A stretch of DNA of 64,000 bases. It comes from Ustilago trichophora. Lineage: Eukaryota > Basidiomycota > Ustilaginomycetes > Ustilaginales > Ustilaginaceae. The DNA is taken from NCBI GenBank assembly GCA_900323505.1, contig OOIN01000031.1, positions 186,001 through 250,000 of the forward strand, in the 5' to 3' direction. The notes under the pieces were generated by a model. That model did no database searches. It was given only the letters and a program-made list of their open reading frames with translations, and had not been told where the DNA came from. Positions 11,886 through 22,558 of the stretch are shown here, piece after piece. The translations under genes were made by a program, and so were the position numbers. The stretch's first letter is position 1. Each line of letters begins with the position of its first letter.

Positions 11886-12733
11886 ACAAAACCTCACCTT
11901 CGTTTTATTTTCCCAAGTAGTTAATATCTTGCACTGTTGTTTCTTTCGTATTTCATCTCCGAGAGGACTCCGGCTCAGGTTGGGCAAACATGCACAACCG
12001 ACCTAGATCTTCTCCCATCCCGCAAGCTCTTGCGTGAGCAGGTGCCAGACACACGATCACTCGCTTTGCATAGCCGGGAACCTTTTGCTTTCGAAACAGC
12101 TCTTCTTTGACGATCGCTCTAATTGAACAATTCTTTCATTTAATTCTCCACTGTCTGTGGATTGCCTGTGATGAAACCTCAACATGAGTATACTTGTTTT
12201 CACCAAGTCAACAACCGCTTTGAGTCTATTTAAGATAGGAAGTCTGCGGATTTCATGCTCATCTTCATCAGCTCGTCGGATCCATATCCATCGAGTCTAC
12301 TCAGGAGACAAGACGAGACGGTTCTCGAGCTGCCCGGATTTACCCAAAGGCAACTAGGAAGATCTCCGACATCACCATGAGCAAACGCAGAAGGCTAGGA
12401 ATGATCTTACCTGTCGTCAGCAGCACAAACCATCTTCCTGCGTTTGCCGCAGTCTGCTCAGGAGGCTGGGTTGCTCAGCTGTCGGCAGGTAAGACCTTCG
12501 CTCGTCCGCAAGGTACTGTAACCCGATCACAGACAAACTTCTCCTTCGAGAGCCTCATACTGTTCCTTTTTTCCATATCTCGAGCTTTCGAAATCTGCCA
12601 GTGTTTTGACATGGCATTTTTCATGCGAATGGGTTGAAGATTGCTGATGTGCCATAAAGTTTGACGATTGCAAATTCGGGGGATGGGAGTGAATGTGGGT
12701 TAGATGGTTGGCCATGAGGGGGGAGGAAGTGGC
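11886..12733. other. Intergenic region between convergent Rds1-like and MAPEG genes
   Basis: Holds the 3' ends of two convergent genes. An 86-codon ORF (12377-12637) has no recognisable features. One TACTGTA site lies at 12514. Nothing else is supported. Confidence 0.6.
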
Positions 12734-13468
12734 TTAGATTTCGAAGTTGGCAGCTCCAACAACAGTGAAGCAGGCGTAGGTGGCCAGGATGAGCAGACCT
12801 GTATATTAAAAAAGCAAGCATCACAATTGAGTATCGTCAGCATCGTCCTATCCCTGTGCTTCACTTTGCGATAAGGGTTGGGTGGGATAAAACATACCGA
12901 GGAAGCTGAGTCCGCTGAAAATAGCACCGAAAGCCCTGTTGCTAGGGGTACCCGAGTAGTAGCCGATAGCGTAAGGGATACGAGACAGGACCCAAGTGGC
13001 GGAGATAGCAGCGGTGGCACGGGGGAAGAAGAGTCCGTTGAAGAGGGTCAAGAAGGCGAAACCGGTGAGGTTTTCGAGGGTGTTCTGGTGGACACGCTGG
13101 GCGCAGCTGTACAACCGCAAGCAAAAGCAATTCAAATTTGATTAGCGGATCCACTCGATGAGATGCTGAAGACGAGCAAGAGAAGAAAGAGTGAGAACTT
13201 ACTTGAAGAGATGAGCTTCTCGGTTTTTCTCAGCAACAGCCTTATCGGCGTACAAGTAGGGATAAGGTACCTGAGCAGCTTTGCGTGCGCTGCCAGCTTT
13301 GACGCCCATCAAAAAAGTGACCCAGATGGCCGAGACGACGCACGATACAACATATCCGTATCCAACGGGCAAAAAGAGACCCTGAACGGTGGTAGATTTG
13401 GGAGCAAGGAAGTGGTAGAATGCCGGAATGGACGCGGTGAGCGCGGGGAGGGCGATGCTCTTCGACAT
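12734..13468 (-). CDS. MGST3-type microsomal glutathione transferase/peroxidase (MAPEG family)
   Basis: Three exons on the minus strand: 13468-13203, 13106-12898 and 12798-12734, joined at GTAAGT/CAG and GTATGT/CAG sites. They encode 179 residues. The splice restores the diagnostic FNCAQRVHQNTLENL stretch, split across exons 1 and 2, followed by YAIGYYSGTPSNRAFGA; both are hallmarks of MGST3 in the MAPEG family. Four hydrophobic segments are visible, as expected for these trimeric ER-membrane proteins. The family conjugates glutathione or reduces lipid hydroperoxides. The C-terminus ends GAANFEI without the Cys-rich tail some animal members have. It is convergent with the Rds1-like gene. Confidence 0.93.
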
Positions 13469-14103
13469 GTTTGCGATGGTCTGAAAGTTTTGAGGTAAGG
13501 ATGGATAAAATGAGAAGCGGGAAGCTGGTTTTGAGTGAAGCGGAGTGTTGTGTTGAGAAGAATTGGTTGACGTGGAAGATGAAGAACGAAGAAGAAAGGC
13601 AATGACGACGCCAATCTGGTGGTAACTGCTGTCTCTCTCGGCTTTAAGAAGGTGACCGAGGTTCGAGCTGTCAAAAAGCGAAGCTGTTCGCCGCGGGGGA
13701 AGAGAGTTGTCGTGGCGTGGAGAGAGATTTGATGTCACTCCACAGCCCGATTGAGAAAGCGTGAAATTAACGGATGAATAATGATTGGGACAGCCGATGT
13801 GACGGAAACGTGTTAATTCTGATTTGCCGATCTGGAGTGAGGAAGAGTGTGGAGATTCGAATTGGGCTTGGTCTGTGCGGTCCTGTTGAAGAGGTTGAAG
13901 TTTCAGACCCTATTCCCAAAACACTTTCTTTGTCCGATCACCACGACCACATGCACTTACTATGCTGCCACAACAATCGTTCAAAGTAGTTATACCGAGC
14001 ACTGATATCCCACGAAGTGGATATAATACTTCGAAGTATTCTCGCCGACATCAGCCAAGCTTAAATTCTTCCCATCACTCCTCATCATAATCAATGGAAA
14101 TCT
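13469..14103. other. Upstream region of the MAPEG gene
   Basis: Holds the MAPEG leader and promoter. No convincing coding frame or motif was seen. Confidence 0.5.
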
Positions 14104-14484
14104 TCAGCCCATGCTCAAGCCTCCAACATGCTTAGCAAGAGCATGAGATATATCTGGTGAGACATGGATCAGGCACGTCTCCTCCTCAACACTGAACGGA
14201 GGAGGAGGAAGGAGCTTCGATCCGGCTCTGGACCTCCAGCCAGCCCGTGTATCCCAAATGAGCTTTCGAGGCATCCAAACGTCGATCTCGGACACACCTT
14301 TGGATGCAAGGAGATCAAGGATCTGACCGAGACCGTCTTGGTGGAACTTGGAGATGCTTTGTGGTTTTCCGCTGGCTAACACTTTCTCTCGTCCCCGCGC
14401 AATGAATTCGGTGATGCATACTTCGAGAGGCTGGTAAATCTTGACAATGATGGCCGGCGTAGGGGCTGTTTTGGGCTCCAACAT
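14104..14484 (-). CDS. Small uncharacterised protein, 126 residues
   Basis: Complete ATG-to-TGA frame with a good AAAATG start context. The codon choice looks like coding sequence, with many C-ending codons and few rare ones. The protein starts MLEPKTAPTPAIIVKIYQPL. It alternates hydrophobic and polar blocks such as LGQILDLLASKGVSEIDVW, has a short proline run (LPPPPF), and is not low-complexity. There is no signal peptide or membrane segment and I recognise no family. It could be a small lineage-specific protein or the last exon of a longer gene, although no upstream exon is evident. It lies between the MAPEG gene and the DUF1776-like gene. Confidence 0.45.
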   Translation of the reverse strand: MLEPKTAPTPAIIVKIYQPLEVCITEFIARGREKVLASGKPQSISKFHQDGLGQILDLLASKGVSEIDVWMPRKLIWDTRAGWRSRAGSKLLPPPPFSVEEETCLIHVSPDISHALAKHVGGLSMG

Positions 14485-15977
14485 TTTTGATGAAGCAGAG
14501 CGAGGTGGTGATGTAGCTTTTGAAAAGAGCTAAGGCTGAGCAAAAGATGCAATGGGGAGGCTAATCATGAGCGTGGTTCACCTTATATCACATCTACTGC
14601 AATGCTGTGCAATGTTGGATGACCGACGTTAATCCATGCTTGGCCCATGACGAATCATGCAGAAGCTGAACAGGATTTCTTGAATTCCAGCGCAGATATC
14701 TAGAATGCAAACAAATAAAGGGAGCAGAATGATTTTTGCGCCATTCCTTCTCATTTGCGCTGCGCCTGGATGTGTGCGCTTCACTGCAACGCTGTGCGCA
14801 AGCGGCATCAATTCAACAATAGAATCTGTCAATCTTCTGATCACGCCGGTGAAAAAAGGGGCTCATCCAACACGAGAACGAGACTTTATTACTATCTCAT
14901 TTCGCAAACCTTTTGCCTTCCATCTACGATAATAAAGGATCTTCGGCACCGGTCAAACCAAAGCCTGCATGTTGAAGAAGTGGCCGAATTCCCAAATAGA
15001 TGAAGCGTAGCGGTACTCGCACAAACTCTAAAATGGTGCTGTCCAGATGTGACCGGAGCTCCTGTTGTACCTTGTCATAGTTGATGCAAAGGACGACATC
15101 GGTGAAACAAGCTCTGCCGCCGAAACGACACCTGGTGAAGGGCAATGGACAAGATCACGATTCCACCATTGTGTGTCTGTGCGCATGTATGTAGCTTTCA
15201 AAAAGAGAAAAAGGCGGGAGAAAGTTGCTGGCATACTGTATGTTACTGCACAGTATCCAAAATTGGACCCTGCATCAAAATTCCAAGCCTCAGGTTTGAA
15301 TAATGGCTGGCTGGTTGAGTGGCTGGTTGTGGGTTCCGCTCCGATTCATACCGCTTTACCCGCTCTCGCTCGCTCCCACACATCAAACGCACGCGCACAT
15401 GTTCGCTTGCTCTTGGCAATCCCGGTACGACTTGTACTGTACACATGTGCTTCCTTTGCGTCCCCAGCCACGGACGTTACGCACACACTCGAGTCCGTTG
15501 TATGCTGTCCATCAACCTATTCATCCTTTTTCCTTATCGTAAACAACAGCAGCTTCAACATCGATATCGTGGCCATTAGCTCATCTCTGCGCTATCAAGA
15601 AAAAGGGCGTACTATGAACGATAGATTACTCGTACAGCATACTTTGCTTTATCTTTGATCAGGACTCTCCTCATCTAGACTACACTTTGTTGCCCTCCCG
15701 GAATCGCAACCTAGATGGGAGCCGAACAACAGAAAAAGTTATTCAAGCGCTCGTGACAGCATTTCTGTTCCTTCTGCCAGGTCTAATTTCTTCATTGCAA
15801 GCAAAGAACAAGCACACACGACATCTGCATAGCTCTCGAAAACGACCTTTCGTAGACCGGTCTATCTATACTGGATGCATAGACTACACCAGACCCACAA
15901 CCGACATCATAGCCACTGCCGCTTCTTTGTACGGCTCTGCTCCCATCTATCCCCTCTTGCTGGAAATCGCTGACAAG
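14485..15977. other. Long spacer and leader upstream of the DUF1776-like gene
   Basis: No supported gene. A 197-codon open frame at 15065-15658 begins with TTG and has no recognisable domain. TACTGTA sites lie at 15234 and 15435, next to a TTACTGCACAGTATC near-palindrome. The frame of the downstream gene is open from 15687 but has no ATG before 15978, so this stretch is treated as leader. Confidence 0.5.
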
Positions 15978-18560
15978 ATGGTCTGCTTTCGAGGATCTCT
16001 CGCCCCCTCTCCTACAGTCCGCCGAATCCGAGCCATCTGCACCACCATCTCGCTCTATATCGAAGCATTTTTGTGTCACCTTCACACGCTCTTTTACTTT
16101 TTTTTCTTTCACACCTACCAACCGGCCTCTCGAGCTTGGTGGGACTCGTCTAAAGGGTCGGCTGTCGTCGTGTATGCCCCGCATAACGATGCTGTTGCAC
16201 GATATGTCGCCCTCCGCCTCTCCTCGGGGTCGCCGTCCAGCTTTGCACTGAAAGACGTCGGTCCAACGAAACGAAATCCTCGTGCTCCATATACCTGCTT
16301 TGTTCTACACGCCGATCCGGATCAATTCTCCATAACAGTTGCCCAATGGGCAGCAAAGAAGGCGAGGATGGAGAAGGCCTTGCTTAAGCACAGAGCTGGT
16401 GGTCGATCTTCGCCATCCTCCAATTATAGCTCTCCGTCTTCGCCCACTTCTAACAGCCACGATACCGAGTCTATACGGGAAGGGAGTGAACATGGATCCG
16501 ATCCCTACTCGTCTCCATTCGCCGCCACATCCGCAGCTGTCAGACGTAGCGATGGTGGCGACGAAACACCTCGCCCCAACAAGCAACGCTCTAGACCACC
16601 ACCCATCCAACTCGGCAAGTTCCGAAGAAGATCTCGCAGCTGGTCCACCTGGGCGACACCCGATCTATTTGGATACGGCGTCGACATGCTCAAAGGCTGG
16701 ATGCCTGGTCAGAGCGGACCGAAAACCACACCCTCAGGAACCATCATCCCCATGATGGCCGACGTGCAAACCCCCGACGGGTTAGCAATGATCAATTCCA
16801 CCATTTCGGCGTACTGCAGCTCCCACGATCTTTTGCTCAGCGGAGTCATCCTCATCCCCTCCGTGCTTTGTCCGCGCAACGTCCCCCTCACCAGAAGCGC
16901 CACCGCGCTAGGCTCCCGCATTGAAATCCCAAAGACGCCCAGTAGCGCCTATAGCGATGTAGATCCGTTTACACTTTGCAACCGCGACGTGTGGGGAGAC
17001 TTACGTCCGTCATCTTCGGGACGATCGAGCAATGCACCGAGGGATCCGTTTGGTCTGGCCCCACCGTTCAAAGAAGCTTCGGTCGAGATGGGAGCCTCTT
17101 TTGAATCGTCGTCTTCGTCGATTTTCAACGCTCATGCTTCGCCGCCATTGTCGCCGACGAGTGCAAGAATTGTCAGGACGCAGGATGACGAGCAAGCGGC
17201 GCTACACAGTGCTCTGGCGACTGACGTGGTGCAGTCGAAAGCGTTGATCAATGTGCTTTTCCCTGCGCTTAAGAGGGATAAAGGTAGGATCCTAGGACTT
17301 GTTCCTTGTGGATATGGTCCCGATCTGCCGCAGGATCCGGATACGCTTTCGTTACAGTCTGTACCCACTCGAGGTGGCTCGGGAAAGGCTCGCGATCGGT
17401 CCCTCTCCACCTCTTCCTCCTCCGCCGGTGAGCAACGCAACATGGCCGCGGAATCGGCGCCGATCCTCCGCACCTGGCCAACACCCGTAGTCAACACCGT
17501 CCGCGAAGCCCTCCGCATGCAGTATCGCGAACTCGAGCTCGAATACCGTCGACGAGGGGGCGGTGCAAAGCAGGTGCATGTGTCGATGATCGAGACCAAC
17601 CCGCTGATCAAGCTCCCGCAAACGAGATTGAAAAAGGTGGTAAAGTGGAATGAGTCGGTGCGGTACTTTGCGCATCATGGACGGAAGAGGAAGTGGTGGA
17701 GGGTTTATGATTGGGTGCGATGGGGGTGGGTTTTGGATAAATTGCCATTTGTGGGTAGGTTTGGACGTCTAAGGGGGGAAGAAGGTGCGGAAGGGCCGGG
17801 AGGAGAGAGGGGGAGGGAAGGAGAGAGGTATGAGATGTATATTCCTGTTGAGCTGAGGCCCTTCTTGAGAGGTTGGTCGAGGACGGTTAGTGAAGTTAGG
17901 AATGGGAATGGCGACGGTAATGGGAGGGGTGGTGAAGGGGAAATATATACGCCTTGGGTGGTGAGAGGGCTGAGGAGGCTGGTGAGGGTCTTCAGATGGC
18001 TCGAATTGTGTGCTGTTCCTTGGGACGACTTGGCAGAGCATGTAGCGGCCGTGAGCTACCCAATCGCCCTCGGCTCCTCCTGCCCTCCCACTCCAGGCCC
18101 ATCACAATCCCTACTCCACCCCTACACTGTCTCATCCAACTATGCCTCCTCTCAACCAACCCATCACCTTCGTAGCACCTCGCAGCATCGACAACATCCC
18201 AAACCGTCCCTCTCCTTTGCGACCGCCGATGGAGGAGATTACTCCGACGACTCGATCCCCGATTTTCCTTTCTCCACTGCATCCTCCGGTCCTGCATACA
18301 CCTTGCTCAATGTCAAACCCGAGGTACGTGTGGCAAGAACATATCCACGCGAATTGACCCATCAAGATCCAACCCCACTGTTCGAAGCCATTCGATGTGC
18401 GCTGACGAGCTACCACCCAAGGGCAGTATACTACCCAGCACTATCAGCTTGGATCGCGGCGTTTGTTCAGTCGGCGATGCCTTGGATTCAATTGGACCTC
18501 AAGGCTTTGTTGGCTGGATATCTGCTCAAATACGCTGTTGAGGACGATAGCTCTTCTTAA
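15978..18560 (+). CDS. DUF1776/Ysc83-like protein with a degenerate short-chain-dehydrogenase fold
   Basis: Open frame of 860 codons from ATG 15978, the first ATG in a frame that is open from 15687. Near the N-terminus is a hydrophobic segment (LHTLFYFFFFHTY), then a Rossmann-like strand and turn (GSAVVVYAPHNDAVARYVAL). SDR-like blocks follow: ALINVLFPALKRDKGRILGL, the helix ALRMQYRELELEY, and a C-terminal ALTSYHPRAVYYPALSAW. They are separated by long Ser/Pro/Gly-rich inserts. The order resembles the fungal DUF1776 family, whose yeast member Ysc83 is mitochondrial, but the canonical YxxxK catalytic site is not clear, so enzyme activity is doubtful. The assignment is by pattern only. The gene is convergent with eIF5. 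Confidence 0.6.
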   Translation: MVCFRGSLAPSPTVRRIRAICTTISLYIEAFLCHLHTLFYFFFFHTYQPASRAWWDSSKGSAVVVYAPHNDAVARYVALRLSSGSPSSFALKDVGPTKRNPRAPYTCFVLHADPDQFSITVAQWAAKKARMEKALLKHRAGGRSSPSSNYSSPSSPTSNSHDTESIREGSEHGSDPYSSPFAATSAAVRRSDGGDETPRPNKQRSRPPPIQLGKFRRRSRSWSTWATPDLFGYGVDMLKGWMPGQSGPKTTPSGTIIPMMADVQTPDGLAMINSTISAYCSSHDLLLSGVILIPSVLCPRNVPLTRSATALGSRIEIPKTPSSAYSDVDPFTLCNRDVWGDLRPSSSGRSSNAPRDPFGLAPPFKEASVEMGASFESSSSSIFNAHASPPLSPTSARIVRTQDDEQAALHSALATDVVQSKALINVLFPALKRDKGRILGLVPCGYGPDLPQDPDTLSLQSVPTRGGSGKARDRSLSTSSSSAGEQRNMAAESAPILRTWPTPVVNTVREALRMQYRELELEYRRRGGGAKQVHVSMIETNPLIKLPQTRLKKVVKWNESVRYFAHHGRKRKWWRVYDWVRWGWVLDKLPFVGRFGRLRGEEGAEGPGGERGREGERYEMYIPVELRPFLRGWSRTVSEVRNGNGDGNGRGGEGEIYTPWVVRGLRRLVRVFRWLELCAVPWDDLAEHVAAVSYPIALGSSCPPTPGPSQSLLHPYTVSSNYASSQPTHHLRSTSQHRQHPKPSLSFATADGGDYSDDSIPDFPFSTASSGPAYTLLNVKPEVRVARTYPRELTHQDPTPLFEAIRCALTSYHPRAVYYPALSAWIAAFVQSAMPWIQLDLKALLAGYLLKYAVEDDSSS

Positions 18561-18964
18561 AGAGATGAGACAAGATCGAAATGACTTGTAACTACACTAC
18601 AGTATCTTTCCAAATGAAATACAGTATGCCAAACAGAGACAAATGTCAAGCCATTTGAAATGAGAGTGGGTCGGATGGTCCGAAATTGAGGGTGGTCGTG
18701 GGAAGTTGCTCAGTCACGATTGTCGACACAGCTGAGCCCATAGAACATTACAGATCCACACGCAAATCACACCAGACAGAACGATACCAAAACGAATCCA
18801 TGTTGACTTTTATGCGCGAAACAAAGAGAGAGCGGTGAGCCGAAATAACAGATAAATCACGAACTGGAGAACGTTAGCGCAAAACGACGAGAAGAGCCAG
18901 CAAGACGAGAAGAGCATGCTTTTTGCTTGCATTAGCGAGTTGAAGCTCTGAGAGCAGAGAAGCT
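18561..18964. other. Convergent 3' region between the DUF1776-like gene and eIF5
   Basis: About 400 bp without a gene. Two direct TACAGTA copies at 18598 and 18620, 22 bp apart, lie just after the stop of the upstream gene. Confidence 0.6.
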
Positions 18965-20275
18965 CTAAAGGTTGTCGAGGTCCGAGTCGTCATCCTCGTC
19001 CTCAGCGGGAGTTGGAGAAGCCTGCTTCTTGACGCCGTTGCCGTTGACCTTGGCCTTGGGCTTGGGAGCCTCCTCTTCTTCAGACTCGTCGTCCGAGTCC
19101 TCCTCCGACTCGGAGTCGGCCTGGTCAAGCCACTCGAGGAAAGGAGCGGCAGCACGGCGGACCTTCTTGGAGATGTCCTTGTCGACGTACTTTTTGCTGA
19201 CGTGGGTACCCCAGTTCTTGACAAATTCCTCATCGAGCACGTCGATCTGGTAGAGAGCCATGAGGATCTTGGGCACACCGTTGGGCACGAGCGAAGGATA
19301 CTGGACACCAGCCAGACGCTCGAAACCGCCGAGCATGGCCTTCTGGTGCTTCTCCGAGTCGCCGACCATCTTGACGAGCACGGCGCCGTACTTTTCGATC
19401 TCCTTGGGGGCATCCTCGGTGAAGAGGGCCTGAGCGAGAACCTGAACGGTCTTGTGCTTCTTTTCGATTCCGAACTCCTGGGCCTTCTTGTAAACCTCGG
19501 CGGGGGAGCACTCGCGATCCTCCTCGCCACCCTTGCGGTTGGCCAGGAGCCACTGGCCAAACTGGGTGTAGGGGCTGTCCTCATCCTCGTCTTCGTCATC
19601 ATCACCAAGTACGAGCGACGACTTGACGCTACCCTCGAGGGCCTTGACACGGGCGGCGACGGCGGCCTCGGAAGTGTCAACGGACCAGTCATCGTCGACG
19701 TTGCCGCGCTGCTCGGCGGTGGGGATCTCGGCAGCTTCGGCCTTGATTCGCTTGGTAAGCTCGTCGTCTGAGCCGGCGTCACCGGCATCCTGGCCGGCAG
19801 CCTTACCGGCGCCTTTGGCACCCTTGACACGCTTGGGAGGTGGGTGCTTGACGATGAAAGTGGTGAGCTTGTGTTTCATGTCGACACCAGTGCGCTTACC
19901 GCAGGCCTTGCAGTTGCGGAGGATGTCACCATCCTTGAGAATCTTGAGATCGGTCTCGGGGTTCTTACAGTCGCCGCAGAGGACAAATTTGTCGATGAAG
20001 CCGTCGAGAAGCTCTCGGAGACGGTCGGCGTCGTGGGCGCCATTGACAATGTAGCGGTCGTTCTTCTCGTCGAACGAAGTCTGGGCACCGAGCTCACAGC
20101 CAAAGAACTTGGTAGGGTAGGTGGGAGGACGGCTGAGGGAACGAGCAATGTCGGACATGTTGGGGATGACGGTCTTGATACCGTTGCCCTTGCCCTCGAT
20201 CTTGGTCTGGAGGAGAGGCATGCGGTATCGGTAGAACTTGTCGTCGACATCGCGACGAATGTTGACCACGGACAT
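18965..20275 (-). CDS. tif5: Translation initiation factor eIF5
   Basis: A 436-residue single-exon protein. The N-terminal GAP domain starts MSVVNIRRDVDDKFYRYRMP; R16 corresponds to the arginine finger (R15 in human and yeast) that triggers GTP hydrolysis on eIF2. A C4 zinc ribbon uses C100, C103, C122 and C125. A flexible acidic linker follows, then a C-terminal W2/HEAT domain of about 165 residues ending in the aromatic/acidic box FLEWLDQADSESEEDSDDE, which in known factors binds eIF2-beta and eIF3c. The protein ends in a further Lys/Pro and acidic tail. Nothing is missing compared with the family. Confidence 0.97.
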   Translation of the reverse strand: MSVVNIRRDVDDKFYRYRMPLLQTKIEGKGNGIKTVIPNMSDIARSLSRPPTYPTKFFGCELGAQTSFDEKNDRYIVNGAHDADRLRELLDGFIDKFVLCGDCKNPETDLKILKDGDILRNCKACGKRTGVDMKHKLTTFIVKHPPPKRVKGAKGAGKAAGQDAGDAGSDDELTKRIKAEAAEIPTAEQRGNVDDDWSVDTSEAAVAARVKALEGSVKSSLVLGDDDEDEDEDSPYTQFGQWLLANRKGGEEDRECSPAEVYKKAQEFGIEKKHKTVQVLAQALFTEDAPKEIEKYGAVLVKMVGDSEKHQKAMLGGFERLAGVQYPSLVPNGVPKILMALYQIDVLDEEFVKNWGTHVSKKYVDKDISKKVRRAAAPFLEWLDQADSESEEDSDDESEEEEAPKPKAKVNGNGVKKQASPTPAEDEDDDSDLDNL

Positions 20276-22558
20276 GATGGCGGTAGGAGTGTGGTTTGTT
20301 GATGAAGAGACCGGTTGGAATGAAACAAAGGCGAGACGTAGTTGTATCAGGTACAGCTACAATGCAAAACCGGGTAGGGCGGTTTTTGTCTACGGGCGAA
20401 GGGCGAATTGACAGATGGACGAGTTATGGTGGAGAACGAGAGAGACATAAAAACTACGGTGTCAGAGAAGTGGCCCAAAGTAGATGGCGACAAGGTTGAG
20501 ATGAGAGAGTGCGCGCTTTTGCAGCTGTGCGAAGAAGGCTGAGCTGGTGGAGCGTGGCTGTTGGTGAGAGAGAAAGAGAAGAGAAGAAAAAAAAATGTAG
20601 ATTGATTTGTGGCGGGACAAAGCGATGGGAGCGGCGAATTGCGGCTCTTTGGTGCGATGCTATGAGTTTGTGTCGGTAGTGGTGGTGGTGATGAGCTGAA
20701 TTGAAAAAGATGCAAGTGGTTACGAGCAATGTGGGGTGAGAGAAGTAAGTGAAGAAAGAGGAACCGGTCGGTCACTTGGATGATGATATCGGCTGTGGTT
20801 TGTGTGACCCACCAAAAAAAAAAAAGAAAAGAAAAAAAAAGACAAAAAACTGGCACTGCTGTCTTTGCCTGGCTGTGTGACTTTGGAAAATTGCTTGGCT
20901 TGGACTGGCTTGGTTCGGTTTGGTTGTCTGCTGGAGCTGCAGTGGCTGCCATCTAAGTCTGAATCGTGATTTCGTTTCTCTCCTCTTTACTTTTTGTGCT
21001 CGTCCGACTCAGCCTCTGAGCCGCTGTGAACTGCACGGAATGCTACAATTCAGAGTTCTAAAAAAAAAATTAATAAATGTAGATATATATTCACAGACGC
21101 CTTTTCCGAGCAAGAAGAAAGGGATGGCCAAAGCAGATCGGGCTCGGCGAGATCGGGGGAAAGTATCTGTTCGGACAGCGCACTCTTACATCTTTAAAAA
21201 CATTGATGGGTGACGAGGCCTGGCCATGCAGATGCGGTCTCAAATTCAGCGCCATCGTCGGCGTTCCCTAGACTGAGCAGCACAGCGTACTTGTGTCGTG
21301 TCACAGCAGACACATTGTTGCGTTGTACGAATCATGTGGGCGTGCCTTGCATCATGCGCACAGTCAGAGACTGAGTAAGTTATCGATGGTAGGACAACAG
21401 AATTGAACTCGAGAGAAATGACTGCTACGTATTTTGCCGCTGTTGTCGCCAGACGAGGGGCTAGACGAGGTACTGTAGATTTGACAGGATGGCAGTTGAT
21501 CCCGTCGCTCTCTCGTTCGTGGAAAAAAAAGGGGCAAGAAAGTCAGGCTGCCATCCTATCCTAGGATACAGTACGACCAAAAGTATCTCGATTGAGTGGC
21601 ACAGGCAAAGTCAAGATGCTATCCGGCTTCGGTGTTGGAAAGCAGCCATGGAGCTATAGCTAGCTACATTCAAAAAGCGCTCCAACCTGGATGGACTCGA
21701 AATCACTGTACTGTAACTACTGTACAGTTCAGCCATTACTGACATGATGAGCACCAACCAGCGTGACGGATGATTGCGAGAGCGCGCCGCTTTTTCTGGC
21801 ACTTTCTCTGTCCCTTTTTGGAGCAGAGAGAGTGACAGAGAAAGACAGAGAGTCGTCAAGCGCCTGAAAGCTCATTTTTACTCCACACATTGAGATACAG
21901 TAGAGGCGACTTTTGGCTTACGCATGCGCCTTTGGTCGCTTCTGCATAGCACCGGTCTCAAATTGCCCCGGAGAAGCCGTTCTGACTCTTAGTCACAGTC
22001 ACAGTAACAGTATCAAACTCTCTCCCCACACTGTGTGCCGCCCTTGACCCTTGGTCCTGGTTGGCACCCTCTCTCTCTCTCGCCATCCTAATCTGCAATC
22101 TGAAGCTTAGCTTTCACCCCCATCCTCGCTTCTCTCAGCAACCATATCATATTATATCATCTCATTCCATCTCATCCCATCTTGCCAAACAAAATCAACT
22201 CCGTCACCCTCCATCCTTTCTCTTCTCAGTCATCATCATCGCCAAAGACGTGCTCCCACCATCGCCCTAACACCAACTTCCTCATCGTCGTCCTCATTGT
22301 CGCCTCTAACATCTAGCTTCTCATTCGACATTCTACCCGTCTCTGACTCGTACATCCACCTTTCTCAATATTGCCTGGTGCACACTCAAGCTCAGGCGGC
22401 ATCACACTCCTCGGCTAAGCTCATCGTTTGTCCTACTAGACTTCTTTGTTACGCTCGACAAGGCCACAGCTTTTCAACCTTATTCCGGCCATCGCCACCA
22501 GTTCATTAGACCACATATTTACACAAACATCCATTGAGGCCAGCTTCCTCGGTACAAC
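20276..22558. promoter_or_regulatory. Divergent intergenic region between eIF5 and Lon2
   Basis: This 2.3 kb stretch has no supported gene. The eIF5 side contains an A-rich stretch (20812-20846). The centre has five TACWGTA sites (21471, 21567, 21709, 21718, 21896). The Lon2 side is strongly CT-rich from about 22060, a typical fungal leader. Confidence 0.55.
21709..21724. repeat. Close direct pair of TACTGTA
   Basis: TACTGTA at 21709-21715 and again at 21718-21724, same orientation and 9 bp apart. CACTG precedes the pair and CAGTT follows it, so the whole segment is pseudo-palindromic. Member of the TACWGTA family. Confidence 0.8.

Noticed and set aside
15065..15658. 197-codon plus-strand frame before the DUF1776-like gene
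   Set aside because: Begins with TTG, contains no domain, and composition looks like non-coding DNA.
20347..20952. 201-codon minus-strand frame upstream of eIF5
   Set aside because: Translation of an A/T-rich leader with Phe and Ser runs; no domain.
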